41,664 nt of DNA from an uncultured Clostridium sp. (GTDB taxonomy: Bacteria; Bacillota; Clostridia; TANB77; CAG-508): the NCBI GenBank assembly GCA_947575605.1, contig CANPNZ010000003.1, positions 1-41,664 of the forward strand, read 5' to 3'. The position numbers were made by a program, and so were the translations under genes. Positions 31,957 to 40,090 of this stretch are shown one piece after another; the stretch's first letter is position 1, and each line of letters starts with the position of its first letter. Below the pieces are notes generated by a model. It was not told where the DNA came from. It worked only from the letters and a program-made list of their open reading frames with translations, and made no database searches.

Positions 31957-32765
31957 CTAAATCATTTTATATTCGCCCATATTTCTAAACTTTTGATATC
32001 GTTGTTCTTCCATATCCTCTGGACTCATATCTTTCATTTCTTGTATGGTCTTTTGTATTTCTTTTTTTAAACTTTTAGCTACCTTTAAAAAGCTTTCTTC
32101 CTCATCACCTTTAGGTTCTTTTATTATTTTATCAATTATATGTAATTCATACAAATCCTTTGCTGTCAACTTCATTTTTTCAGCAGCTTCTTTTGTTCTA
32201 GAAGAATCCTTCCATAAAATACTAGCATATCCTTCTGGTGACAAAATAGAATAAATAGCATTTTCTAACATAAAAACTTTATTTCCAAGCCCCAAAGCTA
32301 AAGCGCCTCCGACTTGATCCTTCTCCTATTACAATGGCTATTACTGGCACTTTTAACTTACTTAGCACCAACATAGACTTGGCAATAGCTTCTCCGTTGT
32401 CCTCTTTCTTCTGCTCCAATACCTGGATAGGCACCTTTTGTATCAATAAAAGTAATAACTGGTCTTTTAAATTTTTCTGCCTGCTCCATAAAACGGATTC
32501 CTTTTCGATATGCTTCTGGATTTGGCATTCCAAAATTTCTTTCTATATTTTCTTTTGTGGTTCTTCCTTTTTGTTCTGCTATAATAGTATAATTTTGGCT
32601 TCCTATTTTCGCTAATCCACATACAATCGATTTATCATCTCTGAAATTTCTATCTCCATGAAGTTCTACAAATTCGTCAAAAATTTCTTCTATATAATCT
32701 AATGCTGTCTTTCTTTTAGGATTTCTTGCTATTTCTACCTTTTCCCAAGCCATCAATTCTTTCAT
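31957..32765 (-). CDS. accA: Acetyl-CoA carboxylase carboxyltransferase subunit alpha; two CGGA shifts
   Basis: This subunit, with AccD, transfers carboxyl from biotin to acetyl-CoA, forming malonyl-CoA. The frame is interrupted twice. After 123 codons (…AEERGQ) a CGG appears; dropping its C (32396) gives G-EAIAKSMLVLSKLKVPVIA. After 28 more codons (…VIGEGSS) a second CGG appears; dropping its C (32311) gives G-GALALGLGNKVFML and reading continues to the stop. The restored protein is 268 aa, intact and colinear with AccA, including the GEGGSGGAL-type oxyanion motif (here GEGSSGGAL) and SPEGYASILWKD. Without shifts the gene would be three fragments. It is downstream of accD in the fatty-acid operon. 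Confidence 0.9.
32308..32311 (-). other. CGGA four-base glycine site 2 in accA
   Basis: AGT is followed by C-GGA-GGC. Reading CGGA as glycine gives GEGSS-G-GAL, the active-site glycine loop of AccA. Confidence 0.85.
32393..32396 (-). other. CGGA four-base glycine site 1 in accA
   Basis: CAA is followed by C-GGA-GAA. Reading CGGA as glycine gives EERGQ-G-EAIAKS, the family sequence. Confidence 0.85.
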
Positions 32766-32787
32766 CTACCTTCTCTCCTTTCATCAC

Positions 32788-32949
32788 GTCCATTGGGGAC
32801 GGTTCTTTTTGGTCAAATGTCCATCGGGGACGGTTCTGTTTGGACATTTTTCTTAAGAATTAATTTTTAATAATTGCTTTTAGTAATCGATGTCCAAACA
32901 GAACCGTCCCCGATGGACATTTGACCAAAAAGAACCGTCCCCAATGGAC
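32788..32949. repeat. Inverted pair of composite REP units between accD and accA
   Basis: Two REP units (GTCCATTGGGGACGGTTC and TGTCCATCGGGGACGGTTC) are followed after an AT-rich spacer by the same units in inverted orientation, making a hairpin of about 160 bp. Each unit alone also has its own short stem. It fills the gap between accD and accA. Confidence 0.85.
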
Positions 32950-32962
32950 ACCCAATAGATAT

Positions 32963-33805
32963 TTAATTTTCTTTATGAAACTGTATTAACTGATACAAGG
33001 TATCTTTTAATTCTTTTCTTTCTACAATTTTATCAACAAATCCATGTTCTAGCAAAAACTCTGCTGTTTGAAATCCTTCTGGCAACTTTTCTCCAATGGT
33101 TTGCTCTATCACTCGTTGTCCTGCAAACCCTATCATGGCGCCTGGTTCTGCTAATATAATATCAGCAATACTAGCAAAAGATGCTGTAACCCCTCCATAA
33201 GTAGGATCGGTCAATACTGATATATATAACAATCCTGCTTCATTTAATTTACCAATGGCAGCCGTTGTTTTTGCCATTTGCATTAACGATATAATTCCCT
33301 CTTGCATTCTAGCACCACCAGAGACACAAAAGATGATAAGAGGAAGTTTTAATTCAATGGCTTTTTCAATGGCATAGGTAATTTTTTCTCCTACCACAAT
33401 TCCCATACTTCCCATCAAAAAGCCACTATCCATAACACAAATCACCACTTTTTCGCCTTTTATTTCTCCAGTCCCACAACTAACGGCTTCTTGAATTCCT
33501 GTTTTTTCTCTCAATCCTTTTATCTTTTTTGGGTAATCTTCTAAATCTAATGGGTTGGTAGTATCAATATTCAAGTCAAACTTTTGATACGTATTTTTGT
33601 CAATAATACTTTCTAACCTTTTATTAATATGCATTCTAAAATAAGCTCCACAATTGGGGCAAATACTACTATTGGCTCTTACCGTTTCCTTATATAATAT
33701 TTCTTTACACTTATCACATTTCACCCATTTACCAACTTGTATGTCTACTTGATTTTCTGTTCTTTTAGCAGTTGGCTCTCTCTTTTTTATTTTGTCTACT
33801 ATCAT
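32963..33805 (-). CDS. accD: Acetyl-CoA carboxylase carboxyltransferase subunit beta
   Basis: This partner of AccA is 280 aa. The N-terminal zinc ribbon has CDKC and CPNCG (about residues 34-56). The crotonase-like core shows VVICVMDSGFLMGSMGIVVG, FCVSGGARMQEGI and DPTYGGVTASFA. The ATG follows AGGAAAAG. REP-type inverted pairs flank it on both sides (33846-34022 and 32788-32949), which separates it from accC and accA within the operon. Confidence 0.95.
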   Translation of the reverse strand: MIVDKIKKREPTAKRTENQVDIQVGKWVKCDKCKEILYKETVRANSSICPNCGAYFRMHINKRLESIIDKNTYQKFDLNIDTTNPLDLEDYPKKIKGLREKTGIQEAVSCGTGEIKGEKVVICVMDSGFLMGSMGIVVGEKITYAIEKAIELKLPLIIFCVSGGARMQEGIISLMQMAKTTAAIGKLNEAGLLYISVLTDPTYGGVTASFASIADIILAEPGAMIGFAGQRVIEQTIGEKLPEGFQTAEFLLEHGFVDKIVERKELKDTLYQLIQFHKEN

Positions 33806-33845
33806 AATCTTTTCCTTTCCTAGTAACAGAGAAACAATGTCTTTG

Positions 33846-34022
33846 TATCAATTTGATGTCCATTGGGGATGGTTCTGTTTGTGCCATTGGGGACGGACCT
33901 TTTTGGCAAATTATCTGTTACAATAAAAAGAGTTTCTTACTTTATTAAATTTATTAATTTGCCAAAAAGGTCCGTCCCCAATGGCACAAACAGAACCATC
34001 CCCAATGAACATCAAATTGATA
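33846..34022. repeat. Inverted pair of composite REP units between accC and accD
   Basis: TATCAATTTGATGTCC at the left pairs with the right end at 34011-34022, and inside lie REP units TTGGGGATGGTTC and TTGGGGACGGACC and their inverted copies, around a central AT-rich loop of about 45 nt. The total is 177 bp. Confidence 0.85.
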
Positions 34023-34037
34023 TAATTGACATTTCCC

Positions 34038-35387
34038 TTAATTTCTACTTTTTAAAATCTCCTTTTCAATAAATGAGGTATCAAAATTTCCTCTTATAAA
34101 ATTAGGGTTTTTGATTATTTTAAATAAAAAATCTATATTGGTATCTACACCCTCTATTACAATTTCTTCTAAAGCTCTTTTCATTTTACTGATGGCTTCA
34201 TTCCTTGTATCGCCACGCGTAATAATTTTGGCAATCATGGAGTCATAAGAAGGTGGAATGGTATATCCTTCATAAATAGCAGTATCAACTCTGACGCCAT
34301 TTCCTCCTGGTAAATTTAATCCTGTAATGGTTCCTGGACAAGGCATGAAATTTTTAGCTGGATTTTCACTATTAATTCTACATTCTATACTATGACCTTT
34401 AAAGATAACATTTTTTTGTTTTATTTTTAATGGTTCTCCTGCTGCTATTTTGATTTGTGCTTTTACAATGTCTATTCCCGTTCTTTCTTCTGTAATGGGA
34501 TGTTCTACCTGAATTCTGGTGTTCATCTCCATAAAATAGAAATTCTTATCCTTGTCTACTAAGAATTCAATGGTACCACAGCTGGTATATCCTGCTACTT
34601 TAGCAGCTTTTACGGCAGCTTCCCCCATTTTATTTCTTAGTTTATCGTCAATGGCCGTTGATGGTGTTTCTTCTATTACTTTCTGATTGTTACGTTGAAT
34701 GGAACAATCTCTTTCTCCTAAATGAATTACATTGCCATGTTCATCTGCTAAAATCTGAATTTCTACATGTCTTGGGTTTCTCACAAATTTTTCTATATAG
34801 ATTTCGTCATCGTTAAAGGATATTTTCGCCTCTTGTTTTACAATATTATAGTTACTTTCTAATTCTTCTGCTGAATTCACAATACGAATTCCTTTTCCGC
34901 CTCCTCCTGCTGCTGCTTTTAACATAACTGGATATCCTATCTTTTCTGCTATTTTAATGGCATCTTTTAATCCTTTTACACTTCCGTCTGAACCTGGTAT
35001 CACGGGCACTCCCGCTGATTTCATTAATTCTTTGGCATTTGACTTATTTCCCATCCTTTCAATAACTCGATAAGAAGGACCTATAAATTTTATATTGGAT
35101 TCTTCACATATTTTAGCAAATTGACTGTTTTCCGATAAAAAGCCAAATCCAGGATGAATACTATCTGCTCCTGTTATATTAGCTGCTTCTATAATGTTTT
35201 TGAAATTTAAGTAACTTTTTCCGCTATTGGCTGGACCAATACAAATGGCTTCATCTGCTAAACGAGTATGCATGGCATCTTTGTCCATTTCCGAGTAAAC
35301 GGCTACTGTCTTTAGGTTCATTTCTTTACAGGCTCTTATAATACGAACTGCTATTTCTCCTCGATTGGCAATTAAAATCTTATTCAT
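34038..35387 (-). CDS. accC: Acetyl-CoA carboxylase biotin carboxylase subunit
   Basis: This enzyme carboxylates the biotin of AccB using bicarbonate and ATP. It is 449 aa, the normal length. It shows the N-terminal [20 protein letters not shown], the ATP-grasp glycine loop [41 protein letters not shown]-like (here QRNNQK), [16 protein letters not shown] and the catalytic Lys/Arg region. GGAAAATAAAATC precedes the ATG. It lies in the order accB-fabZ-accC-accD-accA. Confidence 0.96.
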   Translation of the reverse strand: [449 protein letters not shown]

Positions 35388-35446
35388 GATTTTATTTTCC
35401 TTTCCCTAAAAAATATAATAAATTTCTAAAAATCAATTAAACTAAC

Positions 35447-35869
35447 CTATACTACTGCAAAAGTTAGCTCTCCTTTTGCAACTAATTTTTCATTTACTGT
35501 TGCTATGGCTTCTCCTACTCCAATTGGTCCTTTTTGCTTGATAATTTTAACTTCTAATTTTAACTTATCACCTGGCACAACCATTTTTTTAAATTTCATT
35601 TTATCAATGCCACCAAATAAAGCATTTTTTCCTTTATTCTCTTCTAAACTAAGAATGGCAATCGCTCCTGTTTGGGCTAAACTTTCTGTAATTAATACAC
35701 CTGGCATAATTGGATTTCCTGGAAAATGTCCTTTAAAATACCACTCTTCTTCGTCTACGTATTTATAGGCTGTGGCACTTTCTCCTGGTATGTATTCTTC
35801 TACTTCATCTATCATTAAAAAGGGATCTCTTTGTGGTATAATTTCTTCTATTTGCTCCTTATTTAACAT
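35447..35869 (-). CDS. fabZ: 3-hydroxyacyl-ACP dehydratase FabZ
   Basis: This enzyme dehydrates 3-hydroxyacyl-ACP to trans-2-enoyl-ACP. The hot-dog fold signature HFPGNPIMPGVLITESLAQ contains the catalytic His and Glu. The open frame reaches a GTG at 35878, but the ATG at 35869 (140 aa, MLNKEQIEEIIPQRDPFLM) matches family starts, and the GTG lies in the likely GAAGTG ribosome site. It sits between accB and accC. Confidence 0.95.
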   Translation of the reverse strand: MLNKEQIEEIIPQRDPFLMIDEVEEYIPGESATAYKYVDEEEWYFKGHFPGNPIMPGVLITESLAQTGAIAILSLEENKGKNALFGGIDKMKFKKMVVPGDKLKLEVKIIKQKGPIGVGEAIATVNEKLVAKGELTFAVV

Positions 35870-35990
35870 TCTTTTCACTTCTTTCTATTTTTATATTTTG
35901 TAGGCTGTTGTCATTCTTTGTTACTACCCTGACTTTTTCAAAGTTTATTATAAAATCATAGAGCTTATTCAGTAACAATTTATGTCATTT

Positions 35991-36428
35991 TTATTTGATA
36001 ATAAACAATGGCTTTCCGTATTCTACGGTTTCCTCATCTTTTACTAAAATTTCTTTAATTTCCCCATCTAGTTCAGATTCTATCTCATTCATCAACTTCA
36101 TAGCTTCTATAATACAAAGAACATCACCTTTTTTCACTTTTTGTCCCACTGTTACAAAAGCTTCACGATCTGGAGAAGGTTTGGCATAAAAAGTTCCCAC
36201 CATTGGAGATTTCACAATGATACCTTCTTCTTGTTCTTCTTTTTCCTCTTGCTTTTTCTGGACTGTTTCCACTTTTACTTCTTGTTTTGTTGATACATTT
36301 TCTACTACCACTTGTTTTCCTTCTTTTTTCATACTAATTTTGGTACCATCTGGAAAATCGATCGCAATTTCTGTTAATTTTGAATCTCCCATATCCTCCA
36401 TTAGTTGTTTTATTTTCTCATATTCCAT
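35991..36428 (-). CDS. accB: Biotin carboxyl carrier protein of acetyl-CoA carboxylase
   Basis: The protein is 145 aa. The N-terminal part is followed by a Lys/Glu/Gln-rich linker (about residues 45-70), then a C-terminal biotinyl domain with the biotin-accepting Lys in CIIEAMKLMNEIES (about residue 112). The biotin ligase that modifies it, BirA, is encoded upstream in the same operon and itself contains a CGGA site. Confidence 0.96.
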   Translation of the reverse strand: MEYEKIKQLMEDMGDSKLTEIAIDFPDGTKISMKKEGKQVVVENVSTKQEVKVETVQKKQEEKEEQEEGIIVKSPMVGTFYAKPSPDREAFVTVGQKVKKGDVLCIIEAMKLMNEIESELDGEIKEILVKDEETVEYGKPLFIIK

Positions 36429-36507
36429 TCTCCTCTATCCTTTCCATAATATCTATCTAGTTAAATCTGTCACCGCCAAAAATGTAATTTTTTTTAGCCT
36501 ATTCTTT

Positions 36508-37743
36508 TTATTCATATTTTTTTAAAATAATGCTAGCATTGTGTCCGCCAAATCCTAGAGAGTTTGACATGACCGTTGTTACTGCTACTCTTCTTACTTC
36601 GTTTGGTACGACATCTAAATCACACTCTTCATCTTTTTCTTGATAATGAATGGTTGGTGGCACCATTTGATCTTGAATTGCTTTCGCACAAATAATCGCT
36701 TCTACGCCTCCTGCTGCTCCTAGTAAATGTCCTATGTTCCCTTTGGTTGAACTTACCATTACTTTTTTGCTCGCTTCTCCTAAAGCTGTTTTAATTGCCA
36801 TAGTTTCGCAAGAATCGTTTAAATGGGTTGATGTCCCATGTGCATTGATGTAATCAATTTCTTCTGGTTGAATTTGGGCATCCTCTATGGCTCTTTTCAT
36901 GGCTCTTGCCCCGCCTTCTCCTTCTGGTAATGGGGAAGTAATATGGTAAGCATCAGAGGTAGCTCCATAGCCAACTACTTCGGCATATATCTTGGCACCT
37001 CTTTTTTTGGCATGTTCTAATTCTTCTAATACAAGAACTCCTGCTCCTTCTCCCATAATAAATCCACTTCTTTCCTTATCAAAAGGAATACTGGCTCTGT
37101 TTTTATCGGTTGCATAAGATAAAGCTTTCATATTTTCAAATCCTGCTATCCCCACTTTACAAATTGATGCTTCGGTTCCACCTGCTAATATAACATCTTC
37201 TGATCCGTATTTTATGGTTTTATAGGCCTCTCCTATGGCATGAGTAGAAGAAGCACAGGCCGTTACAATGGAAATGGATTCTCCTTTTAGTCCTAAATCA
37301 ATCGCTATATTTCCTGCTGGCATGTTAGCAATTGCCATAGGAATGAACATAGGTGATACTCTATTATTTCCTTTGGTATAGTTTACTTCACATTGGTCTT
37401 GAATGGTTTTTAGTCCACCAATCCCAGAACTTACAAATACCCCTACTCTTTCTAAGTCTGTGTTTTCTTCTGTTATGCCACTATCTTGGAAAGCCTCTCT
37501 TGCTGCTATTAGTGCAAATTGTGAACTTCTATCTAATCTTTTTGCTTGCTTTCCATCAAAATATTCGGTTGGATCATATTCCTTGACCTCTGCATCTAAA
37601 CTGGTTTTATATCCTGTGGTATCAAATAAGGTTATTTTATCAATTCCACATTTTTTTTCTTGGATTCCTTTCCACATTTCTTCTGTATTTTTTCCGATTG
37701 GAGTGATCGCTCCTAATCCTGTAATAACAACTCTTTTTTCCAT
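36508..37743 (-). CDS. fabF: 3-oxoacyl-ACP synthase II
   Basis: This elongating condensing enzyme adds malonyl-ACP units. At 411 aa it has the catalytic Cys in VTACASSTHAIGEAY (about residue 165), a His in NAHGTSTHLNDSCE and a second His in KGNIGHLLGAAGGVEA. No fabH is in the window, so initiation must be encoded elsewhere or upstream. A REP-like hairpin separates it from fabG. Confidence 0.96.
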   Translation of the reverse strand: MEKRVVITGLGAITPIGKNTEEMWKGIQEKKCGIDKITLFDTTGYKTSLDAEVKEYDPTEYFDGKQAKRLDRSSQFALIAAREAFQDSGITEENTDLERVGVFVSSGIGGLKTIQDQCEVNYTKGNNRVSPMFIPMAIANMPAGNIAIDLGLKGESISIVTACASSTHAIGEAYKTIKYGSEDVILAGGTEASICKVGIAGFENMKALSYATDKNRASIPFDKERSGFIMGEGAGVLVLEELEHAKKRGAKIYAEVVGYGATSDAYHITSPLPEGEGGARAMKRAIEDAQIQPEEIDYINAHGTSTHLNDSCETMAIKTALGEASKKVMVSSTKGNIGHLLGAAGGVEAIICAKAIQDQMVPPTIHYQEKDEECDLDVVPNEVRRVAVTTVMSNSLGFGGHNASIILKKYE

Positions 37744-37772
37744 TTTTTTATTTCCTTCCTCTTTTTTTCAAA

Positions 37773-37802
37773 AGGGATTAGAGGACGTTCCTTAAAATCC
37801 CT
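37773..37802. repeat. REP-like hairpin between fabG and fabF
   Basis: AGGGATT and AATCCCT arms enclose TAGAGGACGTTCCTT, the same core as at 22119-22170 but with unrelated arms. Confidence 0.65.
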
Positions 37803-37805
37803 ATT

Positions 37806-38540
37806 TTACATCAACATCCCGCCATCTACATGAATCACTTGCCCCGTGATGTAAGAGCTATCCTCTGAAGCTAAAAACTTCACAACATTTGCCACATCTT
37901 GAGCTGTACCCATACGTTTTAAAGGAATACCTTTTGCGATTTCTTCCTTAACCTCATCCTTTAAAACAGCCGTCATACTTGTTTCAATAAAACCAGGAGC
38001 CACTACATTAGCTAAAACACCTCTGGAAGCCACTTCTTTTGCTAAACTTTTGGTAAAACCAATCACTCCTGCTTTAGAAGCTGCATAATTGGTTTGCCCC
38101 GCATTTCCCGAAACACCTACAACAGATGAAATATTAATAATTCTTCCTGTACGAGCCTTTAACATATGACTAATAACATTTTTTGTTACATGAAATGTAC
38201 CAACTAAATTAACATCAATTACTTGTTCAAAATCCTCTTTCTTCATTCTCATTAGTAGCATATCTTTGGTAATCCCTGCATTATTAACTAACACATCAAT
38301 CCTACCAAACTTTTCCATGATTTGTTTTACGAACGCTTCACAATCTTCAAAATTAGAAACATCACCCTTCACAGCAAAACAAGTTACCTTATTTTCTTCT
38401 ATTTCCTTTTTTACACTCTCTAATTCCTCATTTTCCTTACGATAATTTAGAGCTATATCATATCCTTCTTTGGCAAGGGTAATCGCGATTTGTCTTCCAA
38501 TTCCTCTGGTTGCTCCTGTAATTAAGGCTACTTTATTCAT
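37806..38540 (-). CDS. fabG: 3-oxoacyl-ACP reductase FabG
   Basis: This NADPH-dependent short-chain dehydrogenase reduces 3-oxoacyl-ACP. It is 244 aa with cofactor motif TGATRGIGRQIA, NNAGITKD, the catalytic Ser in ISSVVGVSGN and Tyr-x3-Lys in YAASKAGV, and the C-terminal DGGMLM. Its ATG abuts the fabD stop (TAAATG), and GGAGAG lies within the end of fabD, so translation is coupled. Confidence 0.96.
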   Translation of the reverse strand: MNKVALITGATRGIGRQIAITLAKEGYDIALNYRKENEELESVKKEIEENKVTCFAVKGDVSNFEDCEAFVKQIMEKFGRIDVLVNNAGITKDMLLMRMKKEDFEQVIDVNLVGTFHVTKNVISHMLKARTGRIINISSVVGVSGNAGQTNYAASKAGVIGFTKSLAKEVASRGVLANVVAPGFIETSMTAVLKDEVKEEIAKGIPLKRMGTAQDVANVVKFLASEDSSYITGQVIHVDGGMLM

Positions 38541-39473
38541 TTACTTCTCTCCTTTCAAAAAACTCTCCAAAGTTTCCACATTATTAATGGTTAAAATAGT
38601 AATCTCTTTATCCGTATTTAATCTTTTTACAAAACCAGATAATGTCTTTCCTGGACCTATTTCCACAAAAGTGTCGATTCCTTCTTCTAACATTGTCTCT
38701 AATCCTTTTGAAAATCTAACAGGACTAATAATATGGCGAGCTAAAATATCTTTTACATCTTCTTGCTTTTGATAAATCTTCCCATCTAAGTTTTTAACAA
38801 CTGGTATTTCAAAATCATTAATTGTAATATGTTCTAATTCTTTTCTTAATGCTTCAGATGCTTGTATTAATTTTCTGGTATGAAATGGTCCTGCGGTTTT
38901 TAAAACCCTAACTTTTTTAGCCCCTAACTCTTTGGCAATGATTTCTGCTTGTTCTACCGCTTCTTTTTCTCCTGAAATAACAATTTGTCCAGTCGTATTA
39001 AAATTAGCAGGAACCACAAATCCATTGGTTACTCTTTGGCATACTTCTTGCACTTGTTCTTCTGTCATTCCCATAATAGCTGCCATACTCCATTGCCCCT
39101 CTGGAACTAACTCTTGCATGTATTCTCCTCTTTTTTGTACCAACTTTATGCCCTCTGCAAATTCTATCGCTCCACTATAAATCAGTGCTGTATACTCTCC
39201 CAAACTCAAACCACTTGCCATTTCTGCCTTAATTCCATTTTGTCGTAAAACTTCCAAAATAGCTAAACTCATCGTTAAAATAGCAAGTTGGGTATGCTTG
39301 GTTTCATTTAAAATCTCTTCTTTTCCATGAAAACTCATTTCTGCTATGTCAATCCCTGTTAATTCTTTTACTTTTTGATATACTTCCCTTACCATTTCAT
39401 ATTTTTCGTATAAGTCTTTTCCCATTCCTACACTTTGAGAACCTTGACCTGGAAATAAAAAACCTAATTTCAT
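38541..39473 (-). CDS. fabD: Malonyl-CoA-ACP transacylase
   Basis: This enzyme loads malonyl groups on ACP. It is 310 aa with FPGQGSQSVGMGKDL at the N terminus, the nucleophile Ser in ASGLSLGEYTAL, the catalytic His in KTAGPFHTRKL, and a C-terminal FVEIGPGKTLSGFVKR. It lies after birA and immediately before fabG. Confidence 0.96.
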   Translation of the reverse strand: MKLGFLFPGQGSQSVGMGKDLYEKYEMVREVYQKVKELTGIDIAEMSFHGKEEILNETKHTQLAILTMSLAILEVLRQNGIKAEMASGLSLGEYTALIYSGAIEFAEGIKLVQKRGEYMQELVPEGQWSMAAIMGMTEEQVQEVCQRVTNGFVVPANFNTTGQIVISGEKEAVEQAEIIAKELGAKKVRVLKTAGPFHTRKLIQASEALRKELEHITINDFEIPVVKNLDGKIYQKQEDVKDILARHIISPVRFSKGLETMLEEGIDTFVEIGPGKTLSGFVKRLNTDKEITILTINNVETLESFLKGEK

Positions 39474-39507
39474 TTACTTTTCCATTCCTTCCTTATTTTT
39501 CTCTATC

Positions 39508-40090
39508 CTATTGATTTACTAATCTATCCTGTATTTTCGATTCTAATTGATTGCAAAATTCTGCTATCACTTTTTTAGCCTCCACTGTAACCTGAAATTC
39601 TTTTTTTATCGAAGAAGCACTTTTCCTTATTTCTGGTGAGAATTCTTCTTGATTGGTATTCATACCTATTCCAATCACAACATATTTCACATACTCACCT
39701 TTTAGTTTGGTTTCTGTTAAAATCCCTCCTAATTTTTTACCTTGATATACTAAGTCATTGGGAAATTTAATCGTAAGTGAAATATCATACAATTTTTTGA
39801 ATACCTCTACCATCGTTTCTGCTATTTCAATTGTGATTCCTTCTAATTGACTAATTTTACAATTTACTTCTAGTAAGAAAGAAAACGCTATATTATCCTT
39901 TTCATCGGTATACCATTTTCTGCCATGTGTTCCGTTTCCCCTTTGTTTGTTTATCTGCCATTACAATTGTGCCATTTGGTATGATGTTTTCTTCTATTTG
40001 TCTCCAAACTTCTAATTGCGTGGAATCAATCTCTTCATAATAGATGATATTTCTTCCTAAAAATTTAGTTGTTAAATTTTCTAATGACAC
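39508..40090 (-). CDS. birA: Biotin-[acetyl-CoA-carboxylase] ligase; reading frame needs a +1 shift at CGGA
   Basis: This ligase activates biotin and attaches it to AccB. The start is GTG at 40090, after GAGGAAG, overlapping the acyl-CoA ligase stop. After 52 codons (…MADKQTKGK) the frame meets CGG; unshifted translation gives RNTWQKMVYR and stops. Dropping the C at 39934 gives G-THGRKWYTDEKDNIAFSFLL and continues through FPNDLVYQGKKLGGIL and VIGIGMNTNQ to the stop, about 193 aa. The restored GKGTHGRKW is the biotinyl-AMP-binding loop (GRGRRGR in relatives). No N-terminal repressor domain is present, so it is the catalytic-only type. An internal fragment from 39813 could not be active alone. 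Confidence 0.9.
39931..39934 (-). other. CGGA four-base glycine site in birA
   Basis: AAA is followed by C-GGA-ACA. Reading CGGA as glycine gives TKGK-G-THGRKW, the conserved ligase loop. Confidence 0.85.

Noticed and set aside
31957..32765. accA as a pseudogene broken into three ORFs
   Set aside because: All parts are highly conserved, no other base is lost, and both breaks fit the same CGGA rule as in three other genes. An essential operon gene is unlikely to be decaying in this way.
13005..39934. CGG reassigned to another amino acid (for example Trp) as a triplet
   Set aside because: Any triplet reading of CGG leaves the downstream frame wrong at all five sites. A +1 step is required, and the position always matches a conserved glycine already encoded by GGA.
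13005..39934. Five independent sequencing errors
   Set aside because: Not fully excluded, but indel errors normally fall in homopolymers and involve different bases. The same base in the same tetranucleotide context five times argues against chance; a systematic artefact is kept as the main alternative to test.
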